From: Bin87 sp026710825
GTDB lineage: Bacteria; Chloroflexota; Dehalococcoidia; Lucifugimonadales; UBA3495
Length of the DNA stretch: 64,000 nucleotides
Direction of reading: 5' to 3'
Assembly: GCA_965232815.1 (NCBI GenBank)
Contig: OZ247427.1
Coordinates: 2,542,001-2,606,000 of the forward strand
Every line of letters starts with the position of its first letter. Position 1 is the first letter of the stretch. Position numbers and translations under genes: made by a program. Shown here in pieces: positions 44,822 to 54,316 of the stretch. Under the pieces are notes generated by a model. The model made no database searches. It saw only the letters and a program-made list of their open reading frames with translations, and was not told the origin of the DNA.

Positions 44822-44853
44822 CCCTTGTTGGAAATTGCAATCCTAACACAGGG
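44822..44853. promoter_or_regulatory. imperfect palindrome, possible operator in a divergent promoter region
   Basis: CCCTTGTTGG and CTAACACAGGG flank ATTGCAAT, giving an imperfect two-fold symmetric site ~30 bases upstream of the LLM start. It resembles a dimeric regulator site for the divergent LLM and SLC13 genes. Seen by eye only. Confidence 0.3.
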
Positions 44854-44906
44854 TTTTGCCCGAATTACCGGCACGAAATCGTGTGAGCGGCGCGGGTCGA
44901 ACGATA

Positions 44907-44912
44907 TATAAT
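44907..44912 (+). promoter_or_regulatory. candidate -10 box for the SLC13 permease operon
   Basis: TATAAT within GATATATAATCGG, about 42 bases before the ATG at 44954. The -35 region is not a good match, so a regulator may be needed. Confidence 0.35.
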
Positions 44913-44953
44913 CGGCCCATCTCCTGCGACCGTTCCTGGAGGGATTGAGGCAG

Positions 44954-46735
44954 ATGAATGAGGCTATCGTTTTTGGCGTCCTCATTCTGGCCCTCGTGCT
45001 GTTCATCGTCGGCAAGTGGCGTTACGACATCGTCGCGGTGCTCGCTCTGCTGGTCCTCGCCATCGTGGGTATCGTCCCTCCGGAAGACGCGTACAAGGGA
45101 TTCGGACACCCGGCCGTCGTTACGGTAGCGGCAGTGCTCATCTTGAGCCGCGCTCTCTACGACTCCGGATTGGTGGACGTGATCGCAGGGTGGTATTCCC
45201 GGATACCGGAATACCTGACCGTCCGGATCGCGGCGCTCTCGGGAATCACGGCGTTCCTGTCGGCTTTCATGAACAACGTGGGAGCGGTCAGTCTCCTGCT
45301 TCCGGTTGCCATCCGTGTATCCAACCGGAGCGGGCAACCACCCTCGCAGTATCTGATGCCGTTGGCTTTCGCGTCGCTGCTGGGGGGCATGACCACGCTG
45401 ATCGGGACGCCCCCCAACGTCATCATCTCCAACTTCCGCGACGAGCACGTTGGCGCCGCTTTCAGCATGTTCGACTTCACGCTGGTTGGACTCGCCGTCA
45501 CGGGAGCGGGAGCGCTATTCATCGCCCTGGTGGGTTGGCGCCTGATCCCGACCCGGCAGGCGCCGGTGACGCTAGGCGGCGCCCTGGACATCGAGACCTA
45601 CATGACGGAGGTCCGGGTCCCAGAGGATTCCCGGTTCGTGGGCAAGTTGGTGAGGGACGTTGAGGAGTTTGTCGAGGAGGAGGATGTCTCAATCGCGGGC
45701 CTGCTGCATCAGGGTACCGTGCATGCGGCCCCGTCCAGTTACCAGATCATTGATGCCAACGACATCCTCATCGTGGAGGCGGACCCTGAGGAACTGCGGA
45801 CATTCGTCGACCAGACCGGATTTGAGCTGCAGGGTTCCCGGGACATGCAGCCGGATCTTGACCAGACCCTGAGCTCGGAGGACGTCTCGGTGGTCGAGGC
45901 TATCGTGGCTGCGGATAGTCCGGCCGAGGGCAGAAGCGCCAGAGACCTCCGCTTGCACTCTGAATTCGGGGTGAACCTGTTGGGCGTGTCACGACGCGGC
46001 ACGCGATTCACCCGCCGCGTGGGGCACATCAATTTCCGGCTCGGCGACGTGCTGCTCATCCAGGGCAAACAGGAGGTCGTGCAGACTGCCCTTCCCCGGC
46101 TAGGACTGCTCCCGCTGGCGGAACGAGAGCTACGCATCGGGCAGCGCCGTCGCCTGCTGTTTCCCCTGGCCGTGTTCGCCGGGGCTCTGTTGCTCACATC
46201 CTTTGGCATCCTGTCGGTGCAGTTGTCGTTCGTCGCCGCGGTGGTGGTGCTCCTGGTCACGAGGTTCGTCTCGCTTGAGGCTGCCTATCAAGCCATCGAC
46301 TGGCCGGTGATCATCCTGCTGGGAGCAATGATTCCGGTCGGTGAGGCATTGGAAACCACCGGGGGAGCTGCCCGCATCGCCGAGACCCTGGCGGAACTTG
46401 GCGGATTCCTGCCCGCCTGGGCCATGCTGGGAGTAATCCTGGTCACCACGACATTGCTTTCGGCCGTGATCAACAACGCCGCCGCGGTGATTCTGATGGC
46501 ACCCATTGGAGTGGGGGTGGCGGGAACCCTTGGATCGTCCATCGATCCCTTCCTGATGGCGGTGGCGATCGGCGGATCGTCGGCGTTCCTCACCCCCATA
46601 GGCCACCAGTCCAATACAATTGTCATGGGGCCCGGCGGTTATCATTTTGGCGACTTTTTGCGCGTGGGATTTCCGCTGGAGGTGGTGATCGTGGCGGTCG
46701 CCATCCCCTCCATCATGTGGGTCTGGCCCATGTGA
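44954..46735 (+). CDS. SLC13/DASS-family permease with two RCK_C (TrkA_C) domains
   Basis: 593 residues. The membrane halves carry paired DASS motifs: SAFMNNVGAVSLLLPVAIRV with LIGTPPNVIIS in the first, and INNAAAVILMAPIG with FLTPIGHQSNTIV in the second. Between them (~200-380) lie two soluble TrkA_C domains (RVPEDSRFVGKLVRDVEEF; LRLHSEFGVNLLGVSRRGTR), a layout common in bacterial SLC13 proteins of unknown substrate (sulfate, dicarboxylates or organic acids). ATG 44954 follows GAGG; a TTG at 44945 is an alternative. It heads an operon with a FAD oxidase (30 bases later) and a MetE-like enzyme, so it may import their substrate. Confidence 0.9.
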   Translation: MNEAIVFGVLILALVLFIVGKWRYDIVAVLALLVLAIVGIVPPEDAYKGFGHPAVVTVAAVLILSRALYDSGLVDVIAGWYSRIPEYLTVRIAALSGITAFLSAFMNNVGAVSLLLPVAIRVSNRSGQPPSQYLMPLAFASLLGGMTTLIGTPPNVIISNFRDEHVGAAFSMFDFTLVGLAVTGAGALFIALVGWRLIPTRQAPVTLGGALDIETYMTEVRVPEDSRFVGKLVRDVEEFVEEEDVSIAGLLHQGTVHAAPSSYQIIDANDILIVEADPEELRTFVDQTGFELQGSRDMQPDLDQTLSSEDVSVVEAIVAADSPAEGRSARDLRLHSEFGVNLLGVSRRGTRFTRRVGHINFRLGDVLLIQGKQEVVQTALPRLGLLPLAERELRIGQRRRLLFPLAVFAGALLLTSFGILSVQLSFVAAVVVLLVTRFVSLEAAYQAIDWPVIILLGAMIPVGEALETTGGAARIAETLAELGGFLPAWAMLGVILVTTTLLSAVINNAAAVILMAPIGVGVAGTLGSSIDPFLMAVAIGGSSAFLTPIGHQSNTIVMGPGGYHFGDFLRVGFPLEVVIVAVAIPSIMWVWPM

Positions 46736-46765
46736 ATCCGGCCGTCAGGAGAGTGAAATACATCA

Positions 46766-47965
46766 ATGGACTCGTATGACGTGATCGTGATAGGGGGCGG
46801 CATCGCCGGGTGTTCCGCAGCCTGGCACTTGGCTTGCCACGGGCGGAACGTGGCCCTGGTCGAGCGCGGCGAGATCGCGTCCGAGGCATCCGGAGTGAAC
46901 GCCGGCGGCATCGGCGCCCTGGGTTGGGGCCACGTACCTGATCTGGAGGCATATCTGACCATGGGCAGCCTGCAGATTTTCAAGAGCCTGCAGCTGGACC
47001 TGGGTCACGATATCGAGTTTCGCCAGTCCGGAGGACTGCAAGTGATCCAGACGCCGGCGCAGCATGACTACGCAAAGGACCGCGTCCTGAGCCTCAAATC
47101 GCGCGGCTACACTGCCGAGTTACTGTCGGCCGGAGAAGCGCGGGCGATCGAACCGGGGCTGAACTTGGAATTGCTGGGTGCCATGCATTTTCCGCTGCGG
47201 GGTCAGGCCGATCCGACCAGGGCTACCCAGGCTTTCGCCGGTGCGGCACGCGAGCGCGGCGCCGAAATCCTGACAGGAACGGCGGTCGTGGCCATTGATC
47301 AAGATGGGGACGGGGAGTACCAACTCACATGCGCAGAGCGAACTTTCCGGGGCCGCAACCTGGTCCTTGCAACCGGAGCATGGTGCGGCCCGGTGGGCGA
47401 AATGCTGGGGATTCGCATTCCTGTAATCCCCGTGCGTGGGCAGATGTGGGCCACGGAGCCACTGCCGCCGCGGGTGTTTCACTCGCTGTCCGGCGTGGAG
47501 TCCTACTCCCATTGGAGCGCGGATCCCGGCGGTACCGTGGACTTGCCGCCCGAGTTGACCCATGTTGAGGGCCGACGGACTACCAGGCACCTCTACGGTC
47601 GCCAGACGCGCGACGGGGAGATCGTTTTCGGGGGCGACCGCCAGGCCATCGGATACGATCGGTCCGTTGATGCCGGAGGGATCGAAAACAATTTCGCCCA
47701 CACCGCCGAAGTGCTGCCGTTCCTGCATGAACTGGCGATCACGCGGACCTGGTCCGGCCTGATGCCTTTTTCGCTGGACGGCAGGCCCATCATCGGCAAA
47801 ATTCCCCAGTTGGAAAATCTCTACATCGCCACCGGGCTGGCCTCGTCCGGATTCGGACGCGGCCCAATGGCCGGAAAGTTGATCGCAGATTACATACACA
47901 CCGGACATCGTCCGCACGTTTTGTCGGAATCGGACCCTGCGCGGTGCGTGACGTTGATCGGATGA
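46766..47965 (+). CDS. FAD-dependent oxidoreductase, DAO (glycine/sarcosine oxidase-like) family
   Basis: 399 residues. The dinucleotide fold VIVIGGGIAGCSAAWHLACH opens the protein, then GEIASEASGVNAGGIG with the DAO substrate/FAD loop. The middle has FRGRNLVLATGAWCGPVGEM, and the C-terminal FAD segment is NLYIATGLASSGFGRGPMAG. Members oxidise amines or amino acids (sarcosine, glycine, dimethylglycine, proline), often demethylating. Sitting between a permease and a MetE-like methyltransferase, a role in breakdown of a methylated amine is an inference. Confidence 0.88.
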   Translation: MDSYDVIVIGGGIAGCSAAWHLACHGRNVALVERGEIASEASGVNAGGIGALGWGHVPDLEAYLTMGSLQIFKSLQLDLGHDIEFRQSGGLQVIQTPAQHDYAKDRVLSLKSRGYTAELLSAGEARAIEPGLNLELLGAMHFPLRGQADPTRATQAFAGAARERGAEILTGTAVVAIDQDGDGEYQLTCAERTFRGRNLVLATGAWCGPVGEMLGIRIPVIPVRGQMWATEPLPPRVFHSLSGVESYSHWSADPGGTVDLPPELTHVEGRRTTRHLYGRQTRDGEIVFGGDRQAIGYDRSVDAGGIENNFAHTAEVLPFLHELAITRTWSGLMPFSLDGRPIIGKIPQLENLYIATGLASSGFGRGPMAGKLIADYIHTGHRPHVLSESDPARCVTLIG

Positions 47966-48060
47966 TGGCGCGGTGGCGGTATGCCAAGTCGCCCACAGGC
48001 CCACACCAACGTCACGCAGGATGCCCGTTGCACTCCATACATTGATTTGAAGGGGAAGCC

Positions 48061-49206
48061 ATGAAACGCAGCACAGACAGAATTCTGACCACGCACACCG
48101 GGAGCCTGCCCCGAACCGTGCCGCTCCAGGAACTGCTGCGCCAGCGGGAGGAGCAGCGGGAATTTGACGAAGCGTCCTTCCGGTCCAGCTTGGGCGAAGC
48201 CGTTGCTGAAATAGTCGCCCGGCAGCGCGACACCGGCATCGACGTGGTCAATGATGGTGAGCAGGGCCGGTCGCAGTACGCGACCTACGTCAAGGAGCGG
48301 CTCACCGGCTTTGAGGGAGGGCGCATGGTGCGTTCGTACACCAGGCTCGACGACGCCGATTTCCCAGACTATGCGGCGGCGCAGACTCACATGTCTTCAC
48401 GCAACATGCCACAGCCAGCGTGTACCGGGCCGATAGCCTGGAAAGACTGGCCGGCCGTCGAACAGGACATCAGGAACCTGCAAGAGGCTGCGGCGGGCCA
48501 GCAGGTGGAGGAGGTGTTCATGACCGCCGCTTCCCCAGGCGTGATCGCCAATTTCCTGCCCAACGAATACTACGCCACCGAGGAGGAATACCTGTACGCG
48601 CTGGCTGATGTCATGAAGGACGAGTACAACGCCATCGTCAGCGCCGGCCTGCTGCTGCAGATCGATTGCCCCGACCTCGCGATGACCCGGGTCTCGCAAT
48701 ATTCGCACCTCTCGGTCGACGAATTCAAAAAAATCGTCGAGTCGCATGTTGAGGTCATCAATTACGCGTTGGCAGACATCGACCCGGAGCGGATGCGACT
48801 GCACGTCTGTTGGGGCAACACGGAAGGTCCACATCACCATGATGTGCCTTTGCGGGAGATAGCCAATATCGTGCTGCGCGCACGGCCCATTGGCCTCGCC
48901 ATCGAGGGAGCGAACCCCCGTCACGGCCACGAATGGAAGGTGTGGGAAGACGTGACGCTGCCGGATGGCAAACTGCTGATACCGGGCGTCCTGGACACCA
49001 CCACCAATTTCATTGAGCATCCGGAACTCGTGGCTCAGCGGATCCTGAACTATGCCAGCGTGGTGGGGCGCGAAAACGTGATGGCGACCAGCGACTGTGG
49101 GTTCGGCACGTCAGCCTGGGGTCGCAAGGTGGAAACCAACATCGCCTGGGCCAAACTGGCCGCGATGGTCGAGGGAGCGCGAATCGCGTCACAGGAACTC
49201 TGGTGA
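48061..49206 (+). CDS. MetE C-terminal-like (cobalamin-independent methyltransferase family) protein
   Basis: 381 residues, half the length of true MetE, matching only its catalytic barrel. The start RILTTHTGSLPRTVPLQELL is typical of this short group, as is GIDVVNDGEQGR. Likely zinc ligands are kept: His-x-Cys in RLHVCWGN and the late Cys in MATSDCGFGTSAWG. The family includes methionine synthases and epoxyalkane:coenzyme M transferases, all activating a thiol on zinc. The substrate is unknown. ATG after AGGGGAAG. Third gene of the SLC13-DAO-MetE-like set; a methyl or thiol transfer after the oxidase step is conceivable. Confidence 0.88.
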   Translation: MKRSTDRILTTHTGSLPRTVPLQELLRQREEQREFDEASFRSSLGEAVAEIVARQRDTGIDVVNDGEQGRSQYATYVKERLTGFEGGRMVRSYTRLDDADFPDYAAAQTHMSSRNMPQPACTGPIAWKDWPAVEQDIRNLQEAAAGQQVEEVFMTAASPGVIANFLPNEYYATEEEYLYALADVMKDEYNAIVSAGLLLQIDCPDLAMTRVSQYSHLSVDEFKKIVESHVEVINYALADIDPERMRLHVCWGNTEGPHHHDVPLREIANIVLRARPIGLAIEGANPRHGHEWKVWEDVTLPDGKLLIPGVLDTTTNFIEHPELVAQRILNYASVVGRENVMATSDCGFGTSAWGRKVETNIAWAKLAAMVEGARIASQELW

Positions 49207-49280
49207 TCCAGGCTGGGAGATCGTCCGGCGATGTGCGCCTCAACGGTAGGGCGGTTCAGCGAACGGATGGGGCAATCGCG

Positions 49281-49889
49281 CTAGTACAGTCGCTCGCGGT
49301 TCGCCTCATCCTCGTCGGCATCGATCGCCCGGGCATCAGCGCCGGCGATCTGATCGGCCAGGACCTGTCCGTAGGTCGGATATGACGAGCGGTCAATCTG
49401 AGCGTCTGAGTCCCAGATCCGTCCCCGGATCAGGGCGCGACCGCAGTGGAGGAAGGCCTCCTCGACCACAACTTTGAGCCCCGACCGTGGAGGCCTCCCC
49501 GATACCGTCAGCGGGTCAAGCAACTCAGGATCCGTGGTTATTTCCGCTTTGCCTTTGACGCGCAGCGTTTCGTTCATCCCGGGAACGAAGAACAGCAAAC
49601 CTACACCCGGGTTCTCCACGACGTTCTGCAGCGAGTCGACCTGGTTGTTACCGGGCCGGTCCGGGAGCAGCAACGTTTTCTGGTCCAGGACTTTCACGAA
49701 ACCCGGCGGGTCGCCGCGCGGCGATGCGTCGGCCTGTCCGCTGGCGTCGCTGGAGCTGAGCACGCAGAACGGCGAAAGCTCGATGAAATTACGACAGTGG
49801 ACGTCCAGGTGATCAAGGACTTTCTGCGCCGCCCGTGGGGCTGGTGGTGCGTAAACGGCCCGCAATTCCCCGTCGTTGGCTACGGTCAT
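49281..49889 (-). CDS. pyridoxamine 5'-phosphate oxidase-like (split-barrel flavin) protein
   Basis: 202 residues of the PPOX/FMN-binding split-barrel superfamily: FCVLSSSDASGQADASPRGD, the strand KTLLLPDRPGNNQVDSLQNV, VENPGVGLLFFVPGMNETLR and a C-terminal VEEAFLHCGRALIRGRIWD. This order fits the MSMEG_1061-type FMN-dependent subgroup. ATG 49889 follows GAGAGGTG and removes a 56-residue extension of non-family sequence. It may be a flavin reductase or F420/FMN oxidase. It converges with the MetE-like gene and is divergent from the MFS gene. Confidence 0.85.
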   Translation of the reverse strand: MTVANDGELRAVYAPPAPRAAQKVLDHLDVHCRNFIELSPFCVLSSSDASGQADASPRGDPPGFVKVLDQKTLLLPDRPGNNQVDSLQNVVENPGVGLLFFVPGMNETLRVKGKAEITTDPELLDPLTVSGRPPRSGLKVVVEEAFLHCGRALIRGRIWDSDAQIDRSSYPTYGQVLADQIAGADARAIDADEDEANRERLY

Positions 49890-50148
49890 CGTGCACCTCT
49901 CGTCATCGGGAATCGGCGAGTTTTCCAATGGTCTCCGCGAATTGTATATGCGCAACGCTGGATTGGACAACGCGAAGCGCATACTGCGCCAGTTGTCTCG
50001 TTCCAAATGCCTGTTGGAAACCAGCCCTGCGCCGCGATCGTCCGCCGTGGTGATCAACTGGCATCCGTACGTTCGTCAACCTGACCCACGATTGACTCGC
50101 CCAAAACCGCGATGCTACCGTGAGCCAGCCTGAGCGAGCGGGGTTTTG

Positions 50149-51384
50149 ATGAGGCGTCCGGATTATCGCTGGATTATCCTGGCCATAGGGTTCGTGGTCC
50201 TCTTTTTCAACGGCGGGTCCCGCTCCGCCCTGGGCCTGATGCTCAAACCGATGGCGGACGATCTCGATTGGAGTCGTTCCGCGCTGTCGCTGGGCATCAC
50301 GGTGTACATGGTGGTCTCAGCGCTTGCGATGCCGTTCGTCGGGCGTCTGGCAGACCGATATGACCTGCGTTGGATCATGGGGGCTGGAGCGGCGATCGGC
50401 GCGGTGGGGCTGGGCCTGATGAGCCTCGTTTCCGCGCCCTGGCAGCTATTTGCAATCTACGGCCTGGTGTTCGCGCTCGGCAACGCCGGGATTTCGAACC
50501 CCATCGTCAGCGTGATGACCGTCCGCTGGTTTCCTGACCGGCGCGGACTGGCCAACAGCGTGGCGGTGTCGGGCAACGCCATCGGACAGTTGGTCATCGT
50601 GGGCACCTTGGCCCAGTCGCTGGTGCGGTTCGGCTGGCGTCCGTCTTTCGCCGGACTGGGGTTCGCCAACCTGCTGATCCTCGCCCCCGTCGTGCTGGCG
50701 CTGGCAAGGTCCGCTCCGCCGGCGCAGCCCGTGCCATCTGGGCCTGAAGGCGGCGATGCCCAAGCCGCGGAGCAGGAAGCTCGGGATCAGATATCGCTCC
50801 TGACCTCATCCCAACTTTGGCTGCTAATCGGGATCTACGCGATCTGCGGGTTCCAGGACTACCTGGTGGCAACCCACGTGGTTGCTTTCGCGTTGGATGT
50901 AGGACTCAGCACATTGGTAGCAGGCAACCTGCTGGCTTTCATGGGACTCATGGGGCTGCTTGGCGTTCTGGCATCCGGCTATCTGGCCGATCTCATGGGG
51001 CCCGGCCGTCCGACTCTGCTGTGCTTCCTGATGCGTATCGGCATATTCGCGCTGATCATACTGTCGCAAGCCAACGCGTCGGTCGTCGTGTTCGCGCTGC
51101 TCTACGGGTTCACTTTCCTGATGACCGCGCCATTGACAGTGATGTTCTCGGGCAACATATTCGGGCAATCCCGCCTCGGAAGGATCAGCGGCACCATATC
51201 GGCGGTCCACCAGATCAGCGGTGGTCTGGGAGCGTTGGCCGGCGCCCTGTCGTTCGACATCTGGGGCAGCTACCAGCAGGCATTCGTGCTGATGCTGGCG
51301 CTGTCGATGCTGGCGACGGTTGCGACCCTGATGGTACGGGACCGGGCCGTTCCCAGGATTCCAGGGTTGGCGAGTTGCTGCTGA
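50149..51384 (+). CDS. major facilitator superfamily transporter (MCT/OFA-like)
   Basis: 411 residues with 12 predicted helices in two halves. The N-terminal RWIILAIGFVVLFFNGGSRS and the loop GRLADRYDLRWIMGAGA (the D-R-x loop after helix 2) are MFS features. VMTVRWFPDRRGLANSVAVS resembles the oxalate/formate and monocarboxylate antiporter branch. The second half has GYLADLMGPGRPTLL. It probably exchanges or imports a small organic acid. ATG 50149 follows GGGG. Single gene; the neighbouring SDR converges on it. Confidence 0.9.
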   Translation: MRRPDYRWIILAIGFVVLFFNGGSRSALGLMLKPMADDLDWSRSALSLGITVYMVVSALAMPFVGRLADRYDLRWIMGAGAAIGAVGLGLMSLVSAPWQLFAIYGLVFALGNAGISNPIVSVMTVRWFPDRRGLANSVAVSGNAIGQLVIVGTLAQSLVRFGWRPSFAGLGFANLLILAPVVLALARSAPPAQPVPSGPEGGDAQAAEQEARDQISLLTSSQLWLLIGIYAICGFQDYLVATHVVAFALDVGLSTLVAGNLLAFMGLMGLLGVLASGYLADLMGPGRPTLLCFLMRIGIFALIILSQANASVVVFALLYGFTFLMTAPLTVMFSGNIFGQSRLGRISGTISAVHQISGGLGALAGALSFDIWGSYQQAFVLMLALSMLATVATLMVRDRAVPRIPGLASCC

Positions 51385-51423
51385 ACGCCAAGCGCTGCCG
51401 AGGATCCCGCGAGGGCGGAGGCG

Positions 51424-52215
51424 CTATCGGTTTCCCGCCGAGCGACCCCCGTCGACCATGTAGACGCCTCCCGTGCAAAAGCTGCTGTCGTCGCTGGCCA
51501 GGAACATCATGAGGCGCGCCACTTCCTCCGGATGTCCGTAGCGTCCCAGAGGTATCCGGGCCGATGCCGCCCGATAGGTCTGCTCGACGGTAACGTTTGT
51601 ATCGTCCGCGGCGGCCACACGCTGTTCCTCGATTGAGCGCATCATGCGCGTCTCGATGGGCGCAGGGTTCACGGTGTTGACACGAATTCCCAAGGACGCG
51701 CCTTCCATGGCGGCGGTTCGCATCAGACCGATGACGGCGTGCTTGCTGGTGGTGTAGGCCGACATGTCGGGCCCGGCTCCGATGCCGGCGGTGGACGACG
51801 TGATCACGATGCTCCCGCCCCCGCGCTCAGCCATTACAGGAACGACGTACTTGATGCCCAGCCACACGCCGCGTACGTTGACCGCCATCACGCGGTCGAA
51901 CACATCGATGGGATACTCAGGGATCGACGACAATTGCCCTTCGATGCCGGCGTTGGCGAGGTACACGTCGATGCCACCCCAACGGTCAGCCGCAGCCTTG
52001 ACATAACCCTCGCTTTGGACGGGGTCCGTCACGTCCGCCACTGTGTAGCTGGCCCGGTCCTCGCCTATGGACGCAACCACCTCCTGGAGCGCCGACTCAT
52101 CCATGTCCACCAAAGCGACCCGCGCTCCCTCTTCGGCGAACAGGTGGGAAGCGGCCCGTCCGATCCCGCCCGTGGCACCTGTGATCAGGGCAACCTTTCC
52201 GTCTAAACGGGCCAT
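51424..52215 (-). CDS. short-chain dehydrogenase/reductase (classical SDR)
   Basis: 263 residues. Cofactor site GKVALITGATGGIGRAASHL, Asp in LVDMDES (favours NAD over NADP), NAG in YLANAGIEG, catalytic Ser in IVITSSTAGIG, and Tyr-Lys in SAYTTSKHAVIGL. A 3-ketoacyl or secondary-alcohol dehydrogenase; substrate unknown. The C-terminus FCTGGVYMVDGGRSAG is standard. Two adjacent ATGs (52218, 52215) follow GGAG; either works. Confidence 0.92.
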   Translation of the reverse strand: MARLDGKVALITGATGGIGRAASHLFAEEGARVALVDMDESALQEVVASIGEDRASYTVADVTDPVQSEGYVKAAADRWGGIDVYLANAGIEGQLSSIPEYPIDVFDRVMAVNVRGVWLGIKYVVPVMAERGGGSIVITSSTAGIGAGPDMSAYTTSKHAVIGLMRTAAMEGASLGIRVNTVNPAPIETRMMRSIEEQRVAAADDTNVTVEQTYRAASARIPLGRYGHPEEVARLMMFLASDDSSFCTGGVYMVDGGRSAGNR

Positions 52216-52641
52216 CATCCATCTCCTTGTCCCCGGCCGATGTATCAACTCACCGCCGGCGGGTCATTCACTAAGGTGCCGCGATTATAGGAAACCCGCG
52301 CCGGCCAATCAACCGACCGAATAGACCGGGGTACGCCTAAATTGAGGCATCGGAGGGCTGTTATCGCCAATCTGGCGCATGGCCGGTCAGGATTGGCGCC
52401 TCGGCGTAACGGGACGTTGCTAACTATCAAAGACCGACGCGGCGTTCCGCTCGGCCGTATGGCAAATCCATTTGCCCTGAGGTTGGGGTGATTTTCCTTG
52501 AATGTGGCACATGTTGATTCGCCGATATATGTGTTGATAGTGTAATAATAGTCAGTGGCAACAATCCAATCATGCGTAATTACATAACTGATTGCACACA
52601 TGACAGTCATACAATCACAAGTCCATACGGAGGGATGCAAC
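52216..52641. other. 426-bp gap with an AT-rich leader
   Basis: Divergent region between the SDR gene and a small gene. Bases ~52500-52640 are AT-rich against the surroundings (GATATATGTG, GTGTAATAATAG, ATTACATAACTG) and should hold the small gene's promoter. No longer gene or RNA family recognised. Confidence 0.45.
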
Positions 52642-52866
52642 ATGAACATCATAAAGCGAGGAAATGACATAACACGCACCGTCACAATTACTCTGATCAT
52701 GATGGCCCTGGTGGGGGTATTGATCTGGCTCAACGCGGTGCACGGCGAAACCACCGCTTCCTCAGACGGCGCTTCGGACCAAAGTCCTGAAGGACGCGCC
52801 ACAGCACAGCATGATTATCGATCGCCGGACATAGCCAACAGGGTCCACGGCATACCTCTCGGCTAA
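52642..52866 (+). CDS. small single-span membrane or secreted protein
   Basis: 74 residues. A basic start (MNIIKRGNDITRT) leads into one hydrophobic segment (VTITLIMMALVGVLIWLNAV), then a polar tail of ~40 residues (GETTASSDGASDQSPEGRAT and on). ATG 52642 follows GGAGGG with seven bases, one of the stronger ribosome sites in the window, which argues that it is expressed. A longer frame from 52600 is less likely. No family recognised. The segment is either an uncleaved anchor or a signal peptide. It stands alone behind an AT-rich leader. Confidence 0.5.
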   Translation: MNIIKRGNDITRTVTITLIMMALVGVLIWLNAVHGETTASSDGASDQSPEGRATAQHDYRSPDIANRVHGIPLG

Positions 52867-53190
52867 TTCGTGGGTCCTGGATTGACAAGTCCCGCTATGA
52901 TTGGGCGGGTAGAGCGCAGCCAACCCAACCTGTCGAAACTATCTTGAGGATCGTGGTAGCGCAACTGCGAATTTATTGAAGCATCCGAAACCAGGTCGAA
53001 AGGGGCTTCCCAACAGTGCAAAGTCACGACGTCGTCCCGACCACAATTCCGGCGAACTGAATAACTGTTGCCGCATGCCCGATCGACGGCACGTTGCGGG
53101 GGCGTATTCTCGCTGGATTTCCCGCTGGCCCTGGGTTACCCTCGGGACATTCATCGGTTGCTACCGAAATCGCGCAGGCGCGGTGCCCAT
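52867..53190. other. 324-bp gap before the Gfo/Idh/MocA gene
   Basis: An open frame from 53068 runs into the downstream gene, but its residues (MPHARSTARCGGVFSLD and on) look like translated leader and lack family features. Nothing else supported. Confidence 0.4.
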
Positions 53191-54174
53191 GTGACTCTCG
53201 GTCTTTGCGTCCTCGGTTGCGGATCTTTCGCCGCGGCGTTCGCCCGCTCTATGAGCGAGTTGCGCGGCGAGATCGGCCTGTATTTTGCCAGCCGCGATGC
53301 ACACAGGGCCCGGGATTACGCCCATCGTTTCGATGGTGTCGACGCATTCGGCAGTTACGAGGCCGCGGTTGCCGACCCCAGGGTGGACGCTGTGTACGTT
53401 TGCACCCCGCATCACCTGCACCGGGAGCACGTTGACCTGGCCACCCGAGCAGGCAAACACGTCCTGGTGGAGAAACCCATCGCCGGCACGCTGTCCGATG
53501 CTGAGGAGATTGTCCGGATCGCGCGCACAGCGGGTGTCAACGTCATGGTGGCGGAAAATTACCGATTCCTGCCAGCGGTAACGGAGGCCAAACGCCTCAT
53601 CGACGGAGGCCGTCTCGGGCAGGTCCGGCTGGTGCAACTCCACGAGCAGTACCCCTTCCGCGCGTCCGGTTGGCGCAGGCACGCTGAACTCAACGGGGGC
53701 GGCGTCCTGATCGACGGCGGCATCCACAAGCTCAGCGCTCTGTCCTACCTCGCCGGTTATCCCAACCAGGTTTATGCGCAGGAGGTGCTCCCGGGCCAAC
53801 CAGGCCTCGAAGCTGAGGACGGCATTGCGATTATCACGAGATCACCAATTGGAATCACCGGCCTAATCAACCACTCCTGGAATGCCGTACCGCCCAACCC
53901 TCATCACTGGGTGTCCATCTCGGGGTCGCGTGCATCCCTGTATTTCGTAGTCGGTCAGCCGGGGTTGAAAATATCCGACGCCGACGCCGAGACCGTCGTG
54001 GAATTGGAACCGTATTCCAACGGGCTGGTACCCATGGTCAAAGAATTTCGCGAGAGCATCCTGCAGGCACGGCCGCCCGCGATGACGGCAACGGACGGGA
54101 TGGCCGACCTGTCCCTCGTCCTGGCAGCGCACCGGTCCATGGCAACCGGATTGCCCGCAGTACCGGGCCAATAG
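53191..54174 (+). CDS. Gfo/Idh/MocA-family oxidoreductase
   Basis: About 327 residues from a GTG at 53191, chosen because the Rossmann strand TLGLCVLGCGSFAAAFARSM must be close to the start; no strong ribosome site supports it. The EKP motif is in GKHVLVEKPIAGTLSDAEEI, and the C-terminal half has ELNGGGVLIDGGIHKLSALS with the conserved catalytic-region His. NAD(P)-dependent dehydrogenases of this family act on sugars, inositols and related polyols, or bilins. A GMC oxidoreductase follows after 142 bases, suggesting a polyol or sugar pathway. Confidence 0.88.
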   Translation: MTLGLCVLGCGSFAAAFARSMSELRGEIGLYFASRDAHRARDYAHRFDGVDAFGSYEAAVADPRVDAVYVCTPHHLHREHVDLATRAGKHVLVEKPIAGTLSDAEEIVRIARTAGVNVMVAENYRFLPAVTEAKRLIDGGRLGQVRLVQLHEQYPFRASGWRRHAELNGGGVLIDGGIHKLSALSYLAGYPNQVYAQEVLPGQPGLEAEDGIAIITRSPIGITGLINHSWNAVPPNPHHWVSISGSRASLYFVVGQPGLKISDADAETVVELEPYSNGLVPMVKEFRESILQARPPAMTATDGMADLSLVLAAHRSMATGLPAVPGQ

Positions 54175-54316
54175 AGCCGGCGATCTCCGCCCAACGACCA
54201 TCCCGCGCCATGCATTCGGTTTTGGTATAAAATTCCGGTGAAATGAGTTTCGCTCAAACCGACTGGACGCCGGCGGCCAGAGTTGGCGCCCAACCGCGGT
54301 TCCCAAGGAGGACCCC

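Noticed and set aside
53068..53190. N-terminal extension of the Gfo/Idh/MocA gene
   Set aside because: The residues lack family character and the Rossmann strand begins at the GTG at 53191.
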